Part shown: positions 5,116 through 12,414 of the stretch, piece after piece
Position numbering within the stretch: position 1 is the stretch's first letter
Layout of the letters: every line of letters starts with the position of its first letter
Origin: Candidatus Nanohalarchaeota archaeon
GTDB lineage: Archaea > EX4484-52 > B79-G9
Direction of reading: 5' to 3'
Assembly (NCBI GenBank): GCA_017610525.1
Contig: JAFCBW010000012.1
Coordinates: 1-13,768 of the forward strand
Length of the DNA stretch: 13,768 nt
Program-made: the position numbers and the translations under genes
Notes under the pieces: generated by a model
Told to the model about the DNA's origin: nothing
The model's input: only the letters and a program-made list of their open reading frames with translations
Database searches by the model: none

Positions 5116-7872
5116 ATGAAAAAAAAGCTACTCATACTAACACTATCACTGACATACTTAATATTACTCTCAACCGCAAACGCTCAAATAGGAACAGACC
5201 ACCCATGTGAATTTGTCGATGAAAACAACCCGGACAGCGACGTCTTCTGCCAGAGCCACGACAACCTGGCAAACTCAGACACCACATACTTCCTCATAAA
5301 CGTAGACTACGACAAAAAGCTCAATGTATCAGGAGCAATCCTCTATCCGGGTAACGACAGAATCAACATAAACGGCCTCTACGACCCTATCGGACAAAAA
5401 CACACAGCCAACAGCTGCTCAGGACTCATCAGCAGCAAATGCTCCGTAAACAACCCCACACTCGGTATCTGGCTGCTCGACATCAAAGGCGAACAAATAA
5501 CAAAAACCGGCGAATTCTTCGTAAACGCGAACTTCGACATATACAAGCCCCACAAACACATCATAGAAACAGGAATCCTACAGGACCACATAAAATTCTA
5601 CAAAACATACATCAAAACCGGCTCACGCGAAGAACACCTTACAGTCTCATCAAACTGGACAGACAGATACTCAAACATGGAAGTCACAATCATCAGCCCA
5701 AACGTAAAAACAAAAAGCGACATCTCTAAAGGCGATGACAAAATTGTCCAGACATACTACCTAAACCCCGGCATGGTCGCAGAAGGAATCTGGATATCTC
5801 AACTAAGAGCATTCGACACCCGCGCAGACATAAACTTCCACTCAAACTACAAATTTGAATACATCGAAAACCAGGAAATAATCAACGGCATAATCCGTGA
5901 AAAAGAAAAAAAAGAATACCCGATAATCATCAAAGACTCAACCATACCCTTAGCATTGACAGCAATAAGACTGGAAGCAGGGGACATCGTAAAAATATAT
6001 AGCGTATACGACCCACGCGGCACAAAAAGAACATGTGCAGCATACACCGATGGATGCGCAATAAAAGACCCTGAACCAGGCATCTGGCTCGTAAATGTGG
6101 AAGGCCAGACAGTAACAGGCCACGCACCATTCCGCCTCGCAAACACACATTCAACATACATTCCCGAAGACTTCAAAGCAGAAAGCAACATAACAAACAG
6201 AGGCTCAGTATTCTACTACACAGACATCCTCACAGAAAACAAAACCCACCTCGTAGCATTCTCAAAATGGTCCGAATTCGAACCGAACATGGAACTGACA
6301 ATCATCTCAACAAACCTCAAATCCGTATTCGACCAGTCAGAAGCAGACGAGAAAGTAACCCAGAAAGCATTCCTCACACCCGGCGAAACAGCTGAAGGGC
6401 GCTGGATAGTACAGGTAAAATCAATATGGAAAGAATCAGAAGTAATCACAAAATCAAACTATAATATCACACCCGTCCCAGAACAGGCACAACTAAACGC
6501 TGATCTGACAATGGGTGAAAAAAAGACATACTACATAAAAGTAACCGAATCAAAAACACCATTAGTCCTAACAATGACCGCCTTCCAGTCCGGCGACGAA
6601 TTCAGGATAACAAAAGTCATCAAGCCTGACGGAAAAACAGGCACATGCCAAAAAATCCCGTCAGGAAAAGAATCATACACATGCGCAGTAAAAGACCCTA
6701 AACCCGGCATATGGACAATAGAAGTAACAGGACAGAACATAGTCGGTGAAGGCCCGTTCAACCTTGCAAGCACCTTCGAAATAACAAGCTGTGGAAACGG
6801 CGCATGTGACCCTGACGAAAACTGCGGCACATGCGAACAAGACTGCCAGTGCAACCGCTCGACATGCCACAGGAACGCATGCGTAGACCCCCCAAAAACA
6901 GTAGGTGAAAAAAGATCATGGCTAAAAGACGACCTTGAAGACAACCTGATAACACAAGAAAAATACGACATAAGAACAGACGAACTAGCCGCCTACGACG
7001 ATGCACAACTAATCTCAGAACTACAAACAGAAAATGAACCCGAAGAAGAAGAACCCAAAGAGGAAGAAAAAAACGAGACCATCGAAAAACTTAAATCCAT
7101 AATATTCAATCCATTAATAATTGTGCTACTGGCAGCACTATCACCAGTAGCCTTCCTAGCATACAAAGCCCGCCGCAAAAAAAAAGACGAAAGCCTGGAA
7201 GACATAAAACGCAGCGTTGAGGCAGAAACAAAACCCGGCGAACACACAGAAACAGAAGAACCAATAGATGCCTTTGAATTCGAAGACAAGAAATTTGTAG
7301 ACAAAATAAAACTAATCATCCTGGACCCAAAAAAATTCTTCTCAATAATGCCAAGAACCGGCGGATACAAAGAACCCCTAATCTTCTACATAATCCTAAC
7401 AACAATCCCAATCATGTTAATCCCCATAATATTCCTCATTCTGTTATTATTATATGGCAAATTTTCACTAATCTATTTGATAACCATACCCCTAGCACCT
7501 ATAGCCGCAATAACAAGCATCATCTTCCTACTACTCTACGCACTCATCACACACGCGACACTCAAACTACTCGGCGGTCAAGGCAAATACGAATCCACCC
7601 TAAGAGTCATGGCATACTCATCAGCAGTAAGCTTATTGACAGTAATTCCTGTTGCAGGACTACTCGCATTCATCTATCAGCTATACGTAATAATCCTCGG
7701 CTACAAAACAGTCCATGAAATAAGCACCATGAAAACCATACTCGCATTCCTTCTGGCAATGTCCATCATAGGAACCATCATCACAATAATAATCGCACTC
7801 ATAGGCATGGCATTCATAGGTATAATCCTTGCTGCCGTAGAACAAAGCGGACTATCAACCACCCCACCATAA
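5116..7872 (+). CDS. 918-aa surface protein: signal peptide, A-B-A-B-A repeats, Cys-knot, Yip1 membrane domain
   Basis: The signal peptide (1-23) ends at ANA. The outer part alternates two repeat types. Type A occurs at about 55-145, 265-350 and 465-555; its core reads GD..I..V..P.G....C......C.V.DP..GIW...V.GQ. Type B occurs at about 155-250 and 360-452, with NMEVTIIS/NMELTIIS and NPGMVAEGIW/TPGETAEGRW. A Cys-rich module (559-592, CGNGACDPDENCGTC then more Cys) follows, then a region resembling a short SHOCT-like helix pair (598-637), an acidic linker, a membrane helix (about 664-684) and a basic stop-transfer RRKKK. Residues 727-918 match the Yip1 family: DPKKFFSIMPRTGGYKEPL, four to five helices, and a central LLGGQGKYESTLRVMAYSS. 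The role is unknown; the layout suggests an envelope protein with a cytosol-facing linker and a polytopic anchor. TATA and Shine-Dalgarno support start 5116. Confidence 0.85.
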   Translation: MKKKLLILTLSLTYLILLSTANAQIGTDHPCEFVDENNPDSDVFCQSHDNLANSDTTYFLINVDYDKKLNVSGAILYPGNDRININGLYDPIGQKHTANSCSGLISSKCSVNNPTLGIWLLDIKGEQITKTGEFFVNANFDIYKPHKHIIETGILQDHIKFYKTYIKTGSREEHLTVSSNWTDRYSNMEVTIISPNVKTKSDISKGDDKIVQTYYLNPGMVAEGIWISQLRAFDTRADINFHSNYKFEYIENQEIINGIIREKEKKEYPIIIKDSTIPLALTAIRLEAGDIVKIYSVYDPRGTKRTCAAYTDGCAIKDPEPGIWLVNVEGQTVTGHAPFRLANTHSTYIPEDFKAESNITNRGSVFYYTDILTENKTHLVAFSKWSEFEPNMELTIISTNLKSVFDQSEADEKVTQKAFLTPGETAEGRWIVQVKSIWKESEVITKSNYNITPVPEQAQLNADLTMGEKKTYYIKVTESKTPLVLTMTAFQSGDEFRITKVIKPDGKTGTCQKIPSGKESYTCAVKDPKPGIWTIEVTGQNIVGEGPFNLASTFEITSCGNGACDPDENCGTCEQDCQCNRSTCHRNACVDPPKTVGEKRSWLKDDLEDNLITQEKYDIRTDELAAYDDAQLISELQTENEPEEEEPKEEEKNETIEKLKSIIFNPLIIVLLAALSPVAFLAYKARRKKKDESLEDIKRSVEAETKPGEHTETEEPIDAFEFEDKKFVDKIKLIILDPKKFFSIMPRTGGYKEPLIFYIILTTIPIMLIPIIFLILLLLYGKFSLIYLITIPLAPIAAITSIIFLLLYALITHATLKLLGGQGKYESTLRVMAYSSAVSLLTVIPVAGLLAFIYQLYVIILGYKTVHEISTMKTILAFLLAMSIIGTIITIIIALIGMAFIGIILAAVEQSGLSTTPP

Positions 7873-7939
7873 TAAGAAAAAAATAACCTTTAACCACAAC
7901 AAACAGCACCAAAAATACTCTCAGTCACACACCAACTTC

Positions 7940-8034
7940 TCAAAGCAGCCAAATGCGCCAAAAATCAGGTCACCCACTACACTCACTCTCAGCTTTTTAG
8001 CTCAACCCTTCAACGCAACCAACTGCGCCAAAAA
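7940..8034 (-). repeat. decayed duplication of the rfc 3' end
   Basis: Plus-strand 7940-7964 matches 8010-8034 at 22 of 25 positions with a 70-bp offset. The second block encodes the last residues of the RFC small subunit (FLAQLVAL); on the minus strand the first block reads FLAHLAAL in its corresponding frame, just past the gene's stop. Confidence 0.55.
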
Positions 8035-8949
8035 AGCCTCAATCTGCAGATCTTCCTGCCCGCCCTCGACAATCCGAAACTCATACTCCCCAAGCTTATC
8101 AATCAATCGCGCCTTACACCTGTCATCCACATCAACAGAAAGAATCTCGCGGTGGATCGCGCGAATCACATCAAGCCCCGAAAGCCCTCGATTAATCATC
8201 AGATCATACAACTTCCTACGCGAATCCAGAAACTTACCCGAAAGTGCCAGATCAAGCACATCCTTGACCTCCTTCGGATGCAAAGTAGCCGCAACCTCAT
8301 ACACTCCCTTCTCATCAACCTTCTTCGTAAGAATAGAAACAGACTGAATCACATTAGTAGCCTTCCTGAAATCACCCAAAGACACAGCAATAACCGCGCG
8401 CATCCCATCCTCAGTAACATCAAGCCCCTCTGCTTTGGCAACCCTCCGAACATATCCGCTAATCGCCTCATCACTACCCGGCCCGAACCTGAAGACCGCA
8501 CACCGACTCTGGATAGGCGCAATAAGTTTCGAAGAATAATTGCAGGACAGAATAAACCGCGTCGAATGCGTATACTTCTCCATAGTCCTGCGAAGCGCCT
8601 GCTGCGCCTCAGTAGTCAAAGCATCACTCTCATCAAGAAAAATAATCTTAAACTCAGCACCTAAAGGCTTGATACGCGCAAAATCCTTAATCTTCGACCT
8701 CACCACCTGGATGCCGCGCTCATCAGACGCATTAGTCTCCATAAAATTCCTGGACCATGAATCCCCATACAACTCCTTCGCAAGCGCAATAGCGCAAGTA
8801 GTCTTCCCCACCCCCGCAGTACCTGCAAAAAGCATATTAGGAACCGACTTCGCCTTGATAAAAGCCTTCAGGCGCTCAACAATCACCTCATGCCCCACCA
8901 CCTCAGAAAGCGTCTTCGGCCGATACTTCTCAGTCCATATCTCAATCAT
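8002..8949 (-). CDS. rfcS: replication factor C small subunit (clamp loader ATPase)
   Basis: RFC loads the PCNA clamp onto primed DNA. The 315-aa product begins MIEIWTEKYRPKTLSEVVGH, the usual RFC-box start, then Walker A GTAGVGKT (43-50), NASDERG (73-79), Walker B IIFLDESD (102-109), the sensor 1 region CNYSSKLI (136-143) and the SRC arginine-finger motif (148-150). The C-terminal helical collar is complete (ending LVALKG). The length is normal for archaeal RfcS. ATG 8949 is chosen over upstream starts because it gives the family N-terminus and has a TATA box (8971-8982) about 27 nt before it, so the mRNA is probably leaderless. No large subunit is in this window. Confidence 0.96.
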   Translation of the reverse strand: MIEIWTEKYRPKTLSEVVGHEVIVERLKAFIKAKSVPNMLFAGTAGVGKTTCAIALAKELYGDSWSRNFMETNASDERGIQVVRSKIKDFARIKPLGAEFKIIFLDESDALTTEAQQALRRTMEKYTHSTRFILSCNYSSKLIAPIQSRCAVFRFGPGSDEAISGYVRRVAKAEGLDVTEDGMRAVIAVSLGDFRKATNVIQSVSILTKKVDEKGVYEVAATLHPKEVKDVLDLALSGKFLDSRRKLYDLMINRGLSGLDVIRAIHREILSVDVDDRCKARLIDKLGEYEFRIVEGGQEDLQIEAFLAQLVALKG

Positions 8950-8970
8950 AACCAACACTATACTATCCAA

Positions 8971-9027
8971 ACAATATAAAACTACCCGCAAGACAATTGA
9001 CACAAAACACCACAAAAACTATATTAA
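8971..9027. promoter_or_regulatory. divergent promoters of rfcS and the transglutaminase-like gene
   Basis: The 100-nt gap between the two start codons holds a minus-strand TATA box GTTTTATATTGT (8971-8982, about 27 nt before rfcS ATG) and a plus-strand TATA box ACTATATTAA (9018-9027, about 28 nt before ATG 9050). Neither gene has a Shine-Dalgarno sequence, so both are likely leaderless. Confidence 0.6.
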
Positions 9028-9049
9028 CCCAACGCGCCCAATAAATTCT

Positions 9050-11185
9050 ATGCCCCCCTTCCTCCAAAAACCAATAAAACCAGCCATAGCCATACTAACA
9101 ATAATACTAACAACACTCCTCCTTCTAAGCCACCCTGCCTTCTCAATCTCCCAGGAAATAAAAGACCCCTCAAACATCGAAGAGCTGACAGTAAAAATAA
9201 CCCAGCACGGCAAAATCCTCATCCCCGACGGCAAACTCGAATGGGTAAAAATCAACCTCACATTCCCAAAAGACAACACAAACCAGCAACTCACAACAAC
9301 CGAAAAATACATCCAGGACAACCTTGGAAACAACATCCTCACAATAAAAAAAGACAACCCTCGAAACATAATAACCTACAGTGCCCAAAGCATCGTCACA
9401 ATCAAAGAGCGCCGCACACTCCACATCCCCGAAACCTACACAATACCAGACAACATCAAAATCTACCTCAAACCCGCAAAAAACATCCAAAGCACTGCCC
9501 CTGAAATAACAGCACTTGCAAAAGAACTCACAAAAGACTCAAGAACAGACTTCGAGCGCATCGCAAAACTAGCCACATGGGTCCACGAAAACATCGAATA
9601 CAAACTCAGCCTCGGCACCGAATCAAAAGACGCCCTATGGACACTAAAAAACAAAGTAGGAACATGCGACGAATTCTCAAGCCTCTTCATAGCCCTCGCG
9701 CGGGCATCCGGCTACCCCGCCCGCTACATCTCCGGCCACGCCTACGGCAAAGATGGCTGGGAAAAACACGCCTTCGCAGACGTCTACATCGGCAGGTGGG
9801 TCCCCGTCGACCCAACCTGGAACGAAGTCGGCAACCTCGACGCAACCCACATCCAGTTCGCCACCAAAGAAGACAACATCGTAAAAAACGAAATACAGGC
9901 CTACGGCACAAAAATCGGCGAAATGACCTGGGCAGAAGACGAAACAGAAATCGAGATACTAGCCATCAGCGAAAAAGAAAAAGAAAAAGACTACCAACTA
10001 CTAAAAAGCTCAGACAAGCTCGAGATGGGCGAAGAGGCAATAATACTCCTGAAATTCACACCCAAAGAATACAAAGTAGTCAAACTCGACCTCGAACCCT
10101 GCATCAGCCCCACACCAATAGTAGAAATAGACGAAAAAGAAAAAAGCATCATACTCGAACCCAACAAACAAAAAATAGCATACTGGAAAATAAAAATAAG
10201 CGAAAACCTCAAAAAAAACACGCAATACACATGCCCACTCACACTCAACTCCCGCCTCCTCACAACAAGATCAATCAACCTCACCATAAACACACTGACA
10301 ACCCTGAAAGCCGACAAAATCACACTTGACGCAAAACTTGATAAAGCAGACCTCATCCTCGGAGAAACCCAAACAATAAAAACAACCATCGAAAAAACAG
10401 AAGGGACAGACCCCGTAACAATCGGCATAATACAGGGAAACGAACACATAGAAAAAACATTCACACTAAAACCAGGCGAAACCGAAAAACTCACACACAC
10501 ATTCACACCCGACCACCCCGGCGAACACGAGATAATAACATACTCATCAACCGGCCAGGTAAAAACACTAAAATACAACGTAGGCGAAACAAAAGACATC
10601 TACATCGACAAAATAGAAACACCCCAATACGCAAAAACAAACGAGGAAATACCAGTAACAACCTACATCAAAAACAACCGCAGCACTGCACAGACAATCA
10701 AATTCACACAAACCTTCGAAGACAAAGAAGACATCATCTCAACAAAAATAGAAAAAGAAAAAACAATAAAAACAACAATATCATCCTCCACCATCGGCGA
10801 CAAAAAAATATCATTCCACCTCACAGGCCAAAACATAGACTCAAAAACAACAAGAAACATCCGCATCTACGAGAAACCACAAATAGAAATAGCCACAACA
10901 TACAACTACGCAACAAGCACAGCAACCCTGGCCATTGAGACAAAAAAAGACGCCGCAAAAGAAATAACAATCATCCTCAACGAGATCACAAAAAAAATAA
11001 CAGAACCCCAAAAAAAATCAACCCTTGACTTCAAACTGCCAATAGGAACCCACACAGCAACAATCAAATACACAGACCTCGCAGGCAACAAATACACAAA
11101 AACAGAAACAATCACAATAAAAAAACAAACCATAATAGAAAAAATCATATCATTCATAAAACAACTCATCCAGAAAATCACATAA
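9050..11185 (+). CDS. 711-aa secreted or anchored transglutaminase-like protein with beta-sandwich repeats
   Basis: The N-terminus (9-33) is a signal peptide or anchor. Residues 40-145 form a beta-rich region. Residues 150-275 are a transglutaminase-superfamily (papain-fold) core with all three catalytic residues: C206 in GTCDEFSSLF, H240 in KHAFADVYIG and D254 in VPVDPTWNE. The rest (about 300-690) is Thr/Lys/Glu/Ile-rich and reads as three or four immunoglobulin-like or CARDB-like sandwiches, with phrases such as LKPGETEKLTHTF. A short amphipathic helix (692-711, IIEKIISFIKQLIQKIT) ends the protein and may touch the membrane. Microbial members may act as proteases, amidases or crosslinkers, so the reaction is not set by sequence. 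ATG 9050 is chosen from the TATA box and the signal peptide; an open frame extends upstream but runs antisense through rfcS. Confidence 0.88.
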   Translation: MPPFLQKPIKPAIAILTIILTTLLLLSHPAFSISQEIKDPSNIEELTVKITQHGKILIPDGKLEWVKINLTFPKDNTNQQLTTTEKYIQDNLGNNILTIKKDNPRNIITYSAQSIVTIKERRTLHIPETYTIPDNIKIYLKPAKNIQSTAPEITALAKELTKDSRTDFERIAKLATWVHENIEYKLSLGTESKDALWTLKNKVGTCDEFSSLFIALARASGYPARYISGHAYGKDGWEKHAFADVYIGRWVPVDPTWNEVGNLDATHIQFATKEDNIVKNEIQAYGTKIGEMTWAEDETEIEILAISEKEKEKDYQLLKSSDKLEMGEEAIILLKFTPKEYKVVKLDLEPCISPTPIVEIDEKEKSIILEPNKQKIAYWKIKISENLKKNTQYTCPLTLNSRLLTTRSINLTINTLTTLKADKITLDAKLDKADLILGETQTIKTTIEKTEGTDPVTIGIIQGNEHIEKTFTLKPGETEKLTHTFTPDHPGEHEIITYSSTGQVKTLKYNVGETKDIYIDKIETPQYAKTNEEIPVTTYIKNNRSTAQTIKFTQTFEDKEDIISTKIEKEKTIKTTISSSTIGDKKISFHLTGQNIDSKTTRNIRIYEKPQIEIATTYNYATSTATLAIETKKDAAKEITIILNEITKKITEPQKKSTLDFKLPIGTHTATIKYTDLAGNKYTKTETITIKKQTIIEKIISFIKQLIQKIT

Positions 11186-11190
11186 ACAAG

Positions 11191-11391
11191 GTGAACCATA
11201 TAAAAAATCACAGAAAAGGAATGGAACAATCAATATGGATAATAATCACAATCATAGTGGCATTAGCAACAGCCCTCACAGTCATAACCCTCCTATACAC
11301 AACAACCACAGACACCCAAAACAACATAATGCCAATCATAGAAAAAATCGGTGAAAACATAAAAAACATACTATTAGGACTCACAGACTAA
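11191..11391 (+). CDS. 66-aa pilin-like small membrane protein
   Basis: The product has a short basic N-terminus (MNHIKNHRKG), then MEQSIWIIITIIVALATALTV, a single hydrophobic helix, and a polar tail. The RKG-MEQ junction before a hydrophobic helix resembles an archaeal type IV pilin-like (class III) signal cleaved after Gly, though the usual downstream pattern is not exact. The likely start is GTG 11191, 5 nt after the transglutaminase-like stop; ATG 11221 (MEQSIW) is the alternative and would remove the basic leader. Neither has a well-placed Shine-Dalgarno. Probable co-transcription with both neighbours. Confidence 0.6.
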   Translation: MNHIKNHRKGMEQSIWIIITIIVALATALTVITLLYTTTTDTQNNIMPIIEKIGENIKNILLGLTD

Positions 11392-11396
11392 CTAAG

Positions 11397-11954
11397 ATGA
11401 CCCCCATGAAAATAACCCTAAGCGGAACCCCCGGAACCGGAAAGACACAGACCTCAAAAACACTTGTAAAAAAACTCAACTACAGGCTAATCAACATAAA
11501 CAAATACGCAAAAGACAAAAACCTGATAACCGGAAAAGATATATACCGCAAAACACAAATAATAGACGAAAAAAAACTAAAAAAAGAATCAAAAAACATA
11601 CAGGACAACACAATAATAGAAGGTCATCTGGCACACTACTGCAAAAGCGACATCACAATAATACTACGCACCAACCCAGACACCCTAAGAGTCCGCCTCA
11701 AAAAAAGGCACTGGCCCAAAAAAAAGATAGAAGAAAACATAGACTCAGAAGCACTAGACATAATCCTTCAGGAAGCAGTAGCAGACAACAAAAATGTATT
11801 CGAGATAGACACAACAAAAAGCACACCACAACAGACAGCAACCACAATAATAAACATAACAAAAAACAGAGAATCAAAAAAACAACACATACCAGGCAAA
11901 ATCAACTGGGAAAAATACATAATCCCAAAAAAAACACCAACACAATCTATTTAA
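11397..11954 (+). CDS. AK6/Fap7-type adenylate kinase-like NTPase
   Basis: Family members bind ATP, act as adenylate kinases and, in eukaryotes and archaea, help mature the small ribosomal subunit through uS11. The 185-aa product has Walker A GTPGTGKT (10-17), DNTIIEGHLAHYC (70-82), ILRTNP (89-94) and RLKKRHWPKKKIEENIDSE (100-118), the typical LID region of AK6. The C-terminal 25 residues are a basic extension. The start could be ATG 11397, 5 nt after the preceding stop, or ATG 11406 (MKITLSG), which begins the conserved core; the second is equally plausible. The gene lies just upstream of eL40, fitting a ribosome role. Confidence 0.9.
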   Translation: MTPMKITLSGTPGTGKTQTSKTLVKKLNYRLININKYAKDKNLITGKDIYRKTQIIDEKKLKKESKNIQDNTIIEGHLAHYCKSDITIILRTNPDTLRVRLKKRHWPKKKIEENIDSEALDIILQEAVADNKNVFEIDTTKSTPQQTATTIINITKNRESKKQHIPGKINWEKYIIPKKTPTQSI

Positions 11955-11957
11955 AAC
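11948..11957 (+). promoter_or_regulatory. TATA box of eL40 overlapping the AK6 stop
   Basis: TATTTAAAAC contains the TAA stop (11952-11954) of the AK6-type gene. ATG of eL40 is about 55 nt downstream, giving a leader of roughly 28 nt with the Shine-Dalgarno AGGTGA at 11994-11999. Confidence 0.5.
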
Positions 11958-12006
11958 TAACCAAAGATAAATAACACTTCATAAGAATAAGTCAGGTGAA
12001 AAAAAG

Positions 12007-12180
12007 ATGGCAAAAGCAAAAGATTCAGCAGCAATGCAAAGAATGTTCTCAAACGTAAGAGTATGCATGAAATGCAACGCAAAAATAAGAACAAACAAAC
12101 CCGAAAAAACCAAATGCAGAAAATGCGGCTCAAAAAGTCTAAGACAAAAAAGCAAACAAATGAAAGCAGGCGCGAAATAA
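12007..12180 (+). CDS. rpl40e: 50S ribosomal protein L40e (eL40)
   Basis: This small large-subunit zinc protein has 57 aa with CMKC (residues 20-23) and CRKC (37-40), the core VCMKCNAKIR and TKCRKCGSKSLRQKSK. Archaeal eL40 has the same spacing and basic tail. The start ATG 12007 has an AGGTGA Shine-Dalgarno 7 nt upstream. N-terminal residues 1-18 are slightly longer than in many homologues. The open frame is too short for typical gene-length cut-offs. Confidence 0.93.
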   Translation: MAKAKDSAAMQRMFSNVRVCMKCNAKIRTNKPEKTKCRKCGSKSLRQKSKQMKAGAK

Positions 12181-12181
12181 A

Positions 12182-12390
12182 AAAAATCGCCTGAAATTCG
12201 CTATTTCAATCAGAGCAAGCTCCAGAATATTGCGCGAATTTCTAAGCCGGCGATTTTTAATTGTCCATAAATCATGAGCAGACAATTAAAAAGCTTGAAA
12301 ATACTCCCCATTAACCTAAATTTTCATGATTTTTAGTCTTCCCAAGTGTATATCCACAGCAAGCTACGGAGTATTGAACCCACTTGGGAA
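12182..12390 (+). ncRNA. candidate structured RNA between eL40 and ubiA, family unknown
   Basis: Perfect stems seen: P1 12182-12191/12249-12258 (10 bp), P2 12193-12201/12234-12242 (9 bp, stacked on P1), P3 12259-12265/12281-12287 (7 bp, extendable to 12 bp), and P5 12339-12348/12381-12390 (10 bp). P2 and P5 have different stem sequences but each closes a 32-nt loop, and the loops share the core AGCAAGCT-n-C-n-GA-n-TATTG (16 of 19 positions). Two further pairings cross these: 12269-12277 with 12324-12332 (9 bp) and 12300-12307 with 12368-12375 (8 bp), forming pseudoknots. It could be a free RNA, the 5' leader of ubiA (ATG 24 nt after P5), or the 3' region of the eL40 mRNA. I find no RNase P, SRP or known riboswitch signature. 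A mobile-element remnant with DNA hairpins is the main alternative. Confidence 0.55.
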
Positions 12391-12414
12391 TAATCACACC
12401 TCACAGGCGACCAC

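Noticed and set aside
8540..9049. 170-codon upstream extension of the transglutaminase-like frame
   Set aside because: It is antisense to rfcS. The TATA box and signal peptide place the true start at 9050.
9577..10329. 250-aa Arg/His-rich plus-strand frame inside the transglutaminase-like gene
   Set aside because: It is an alternate frame of a gene with intact catalytic residues; its composition is typical of a shifted frame in A/C-rich DNA.
12182..12390. RNase P RNA, SRP RNA or CRISPR array as an identity for the structured gap
   Set aside because: The conserved cores of RNase P and SRP RNA are not visible, and only two motif copies with different stems are present, unlike the identical repeats of a CRISPR array.
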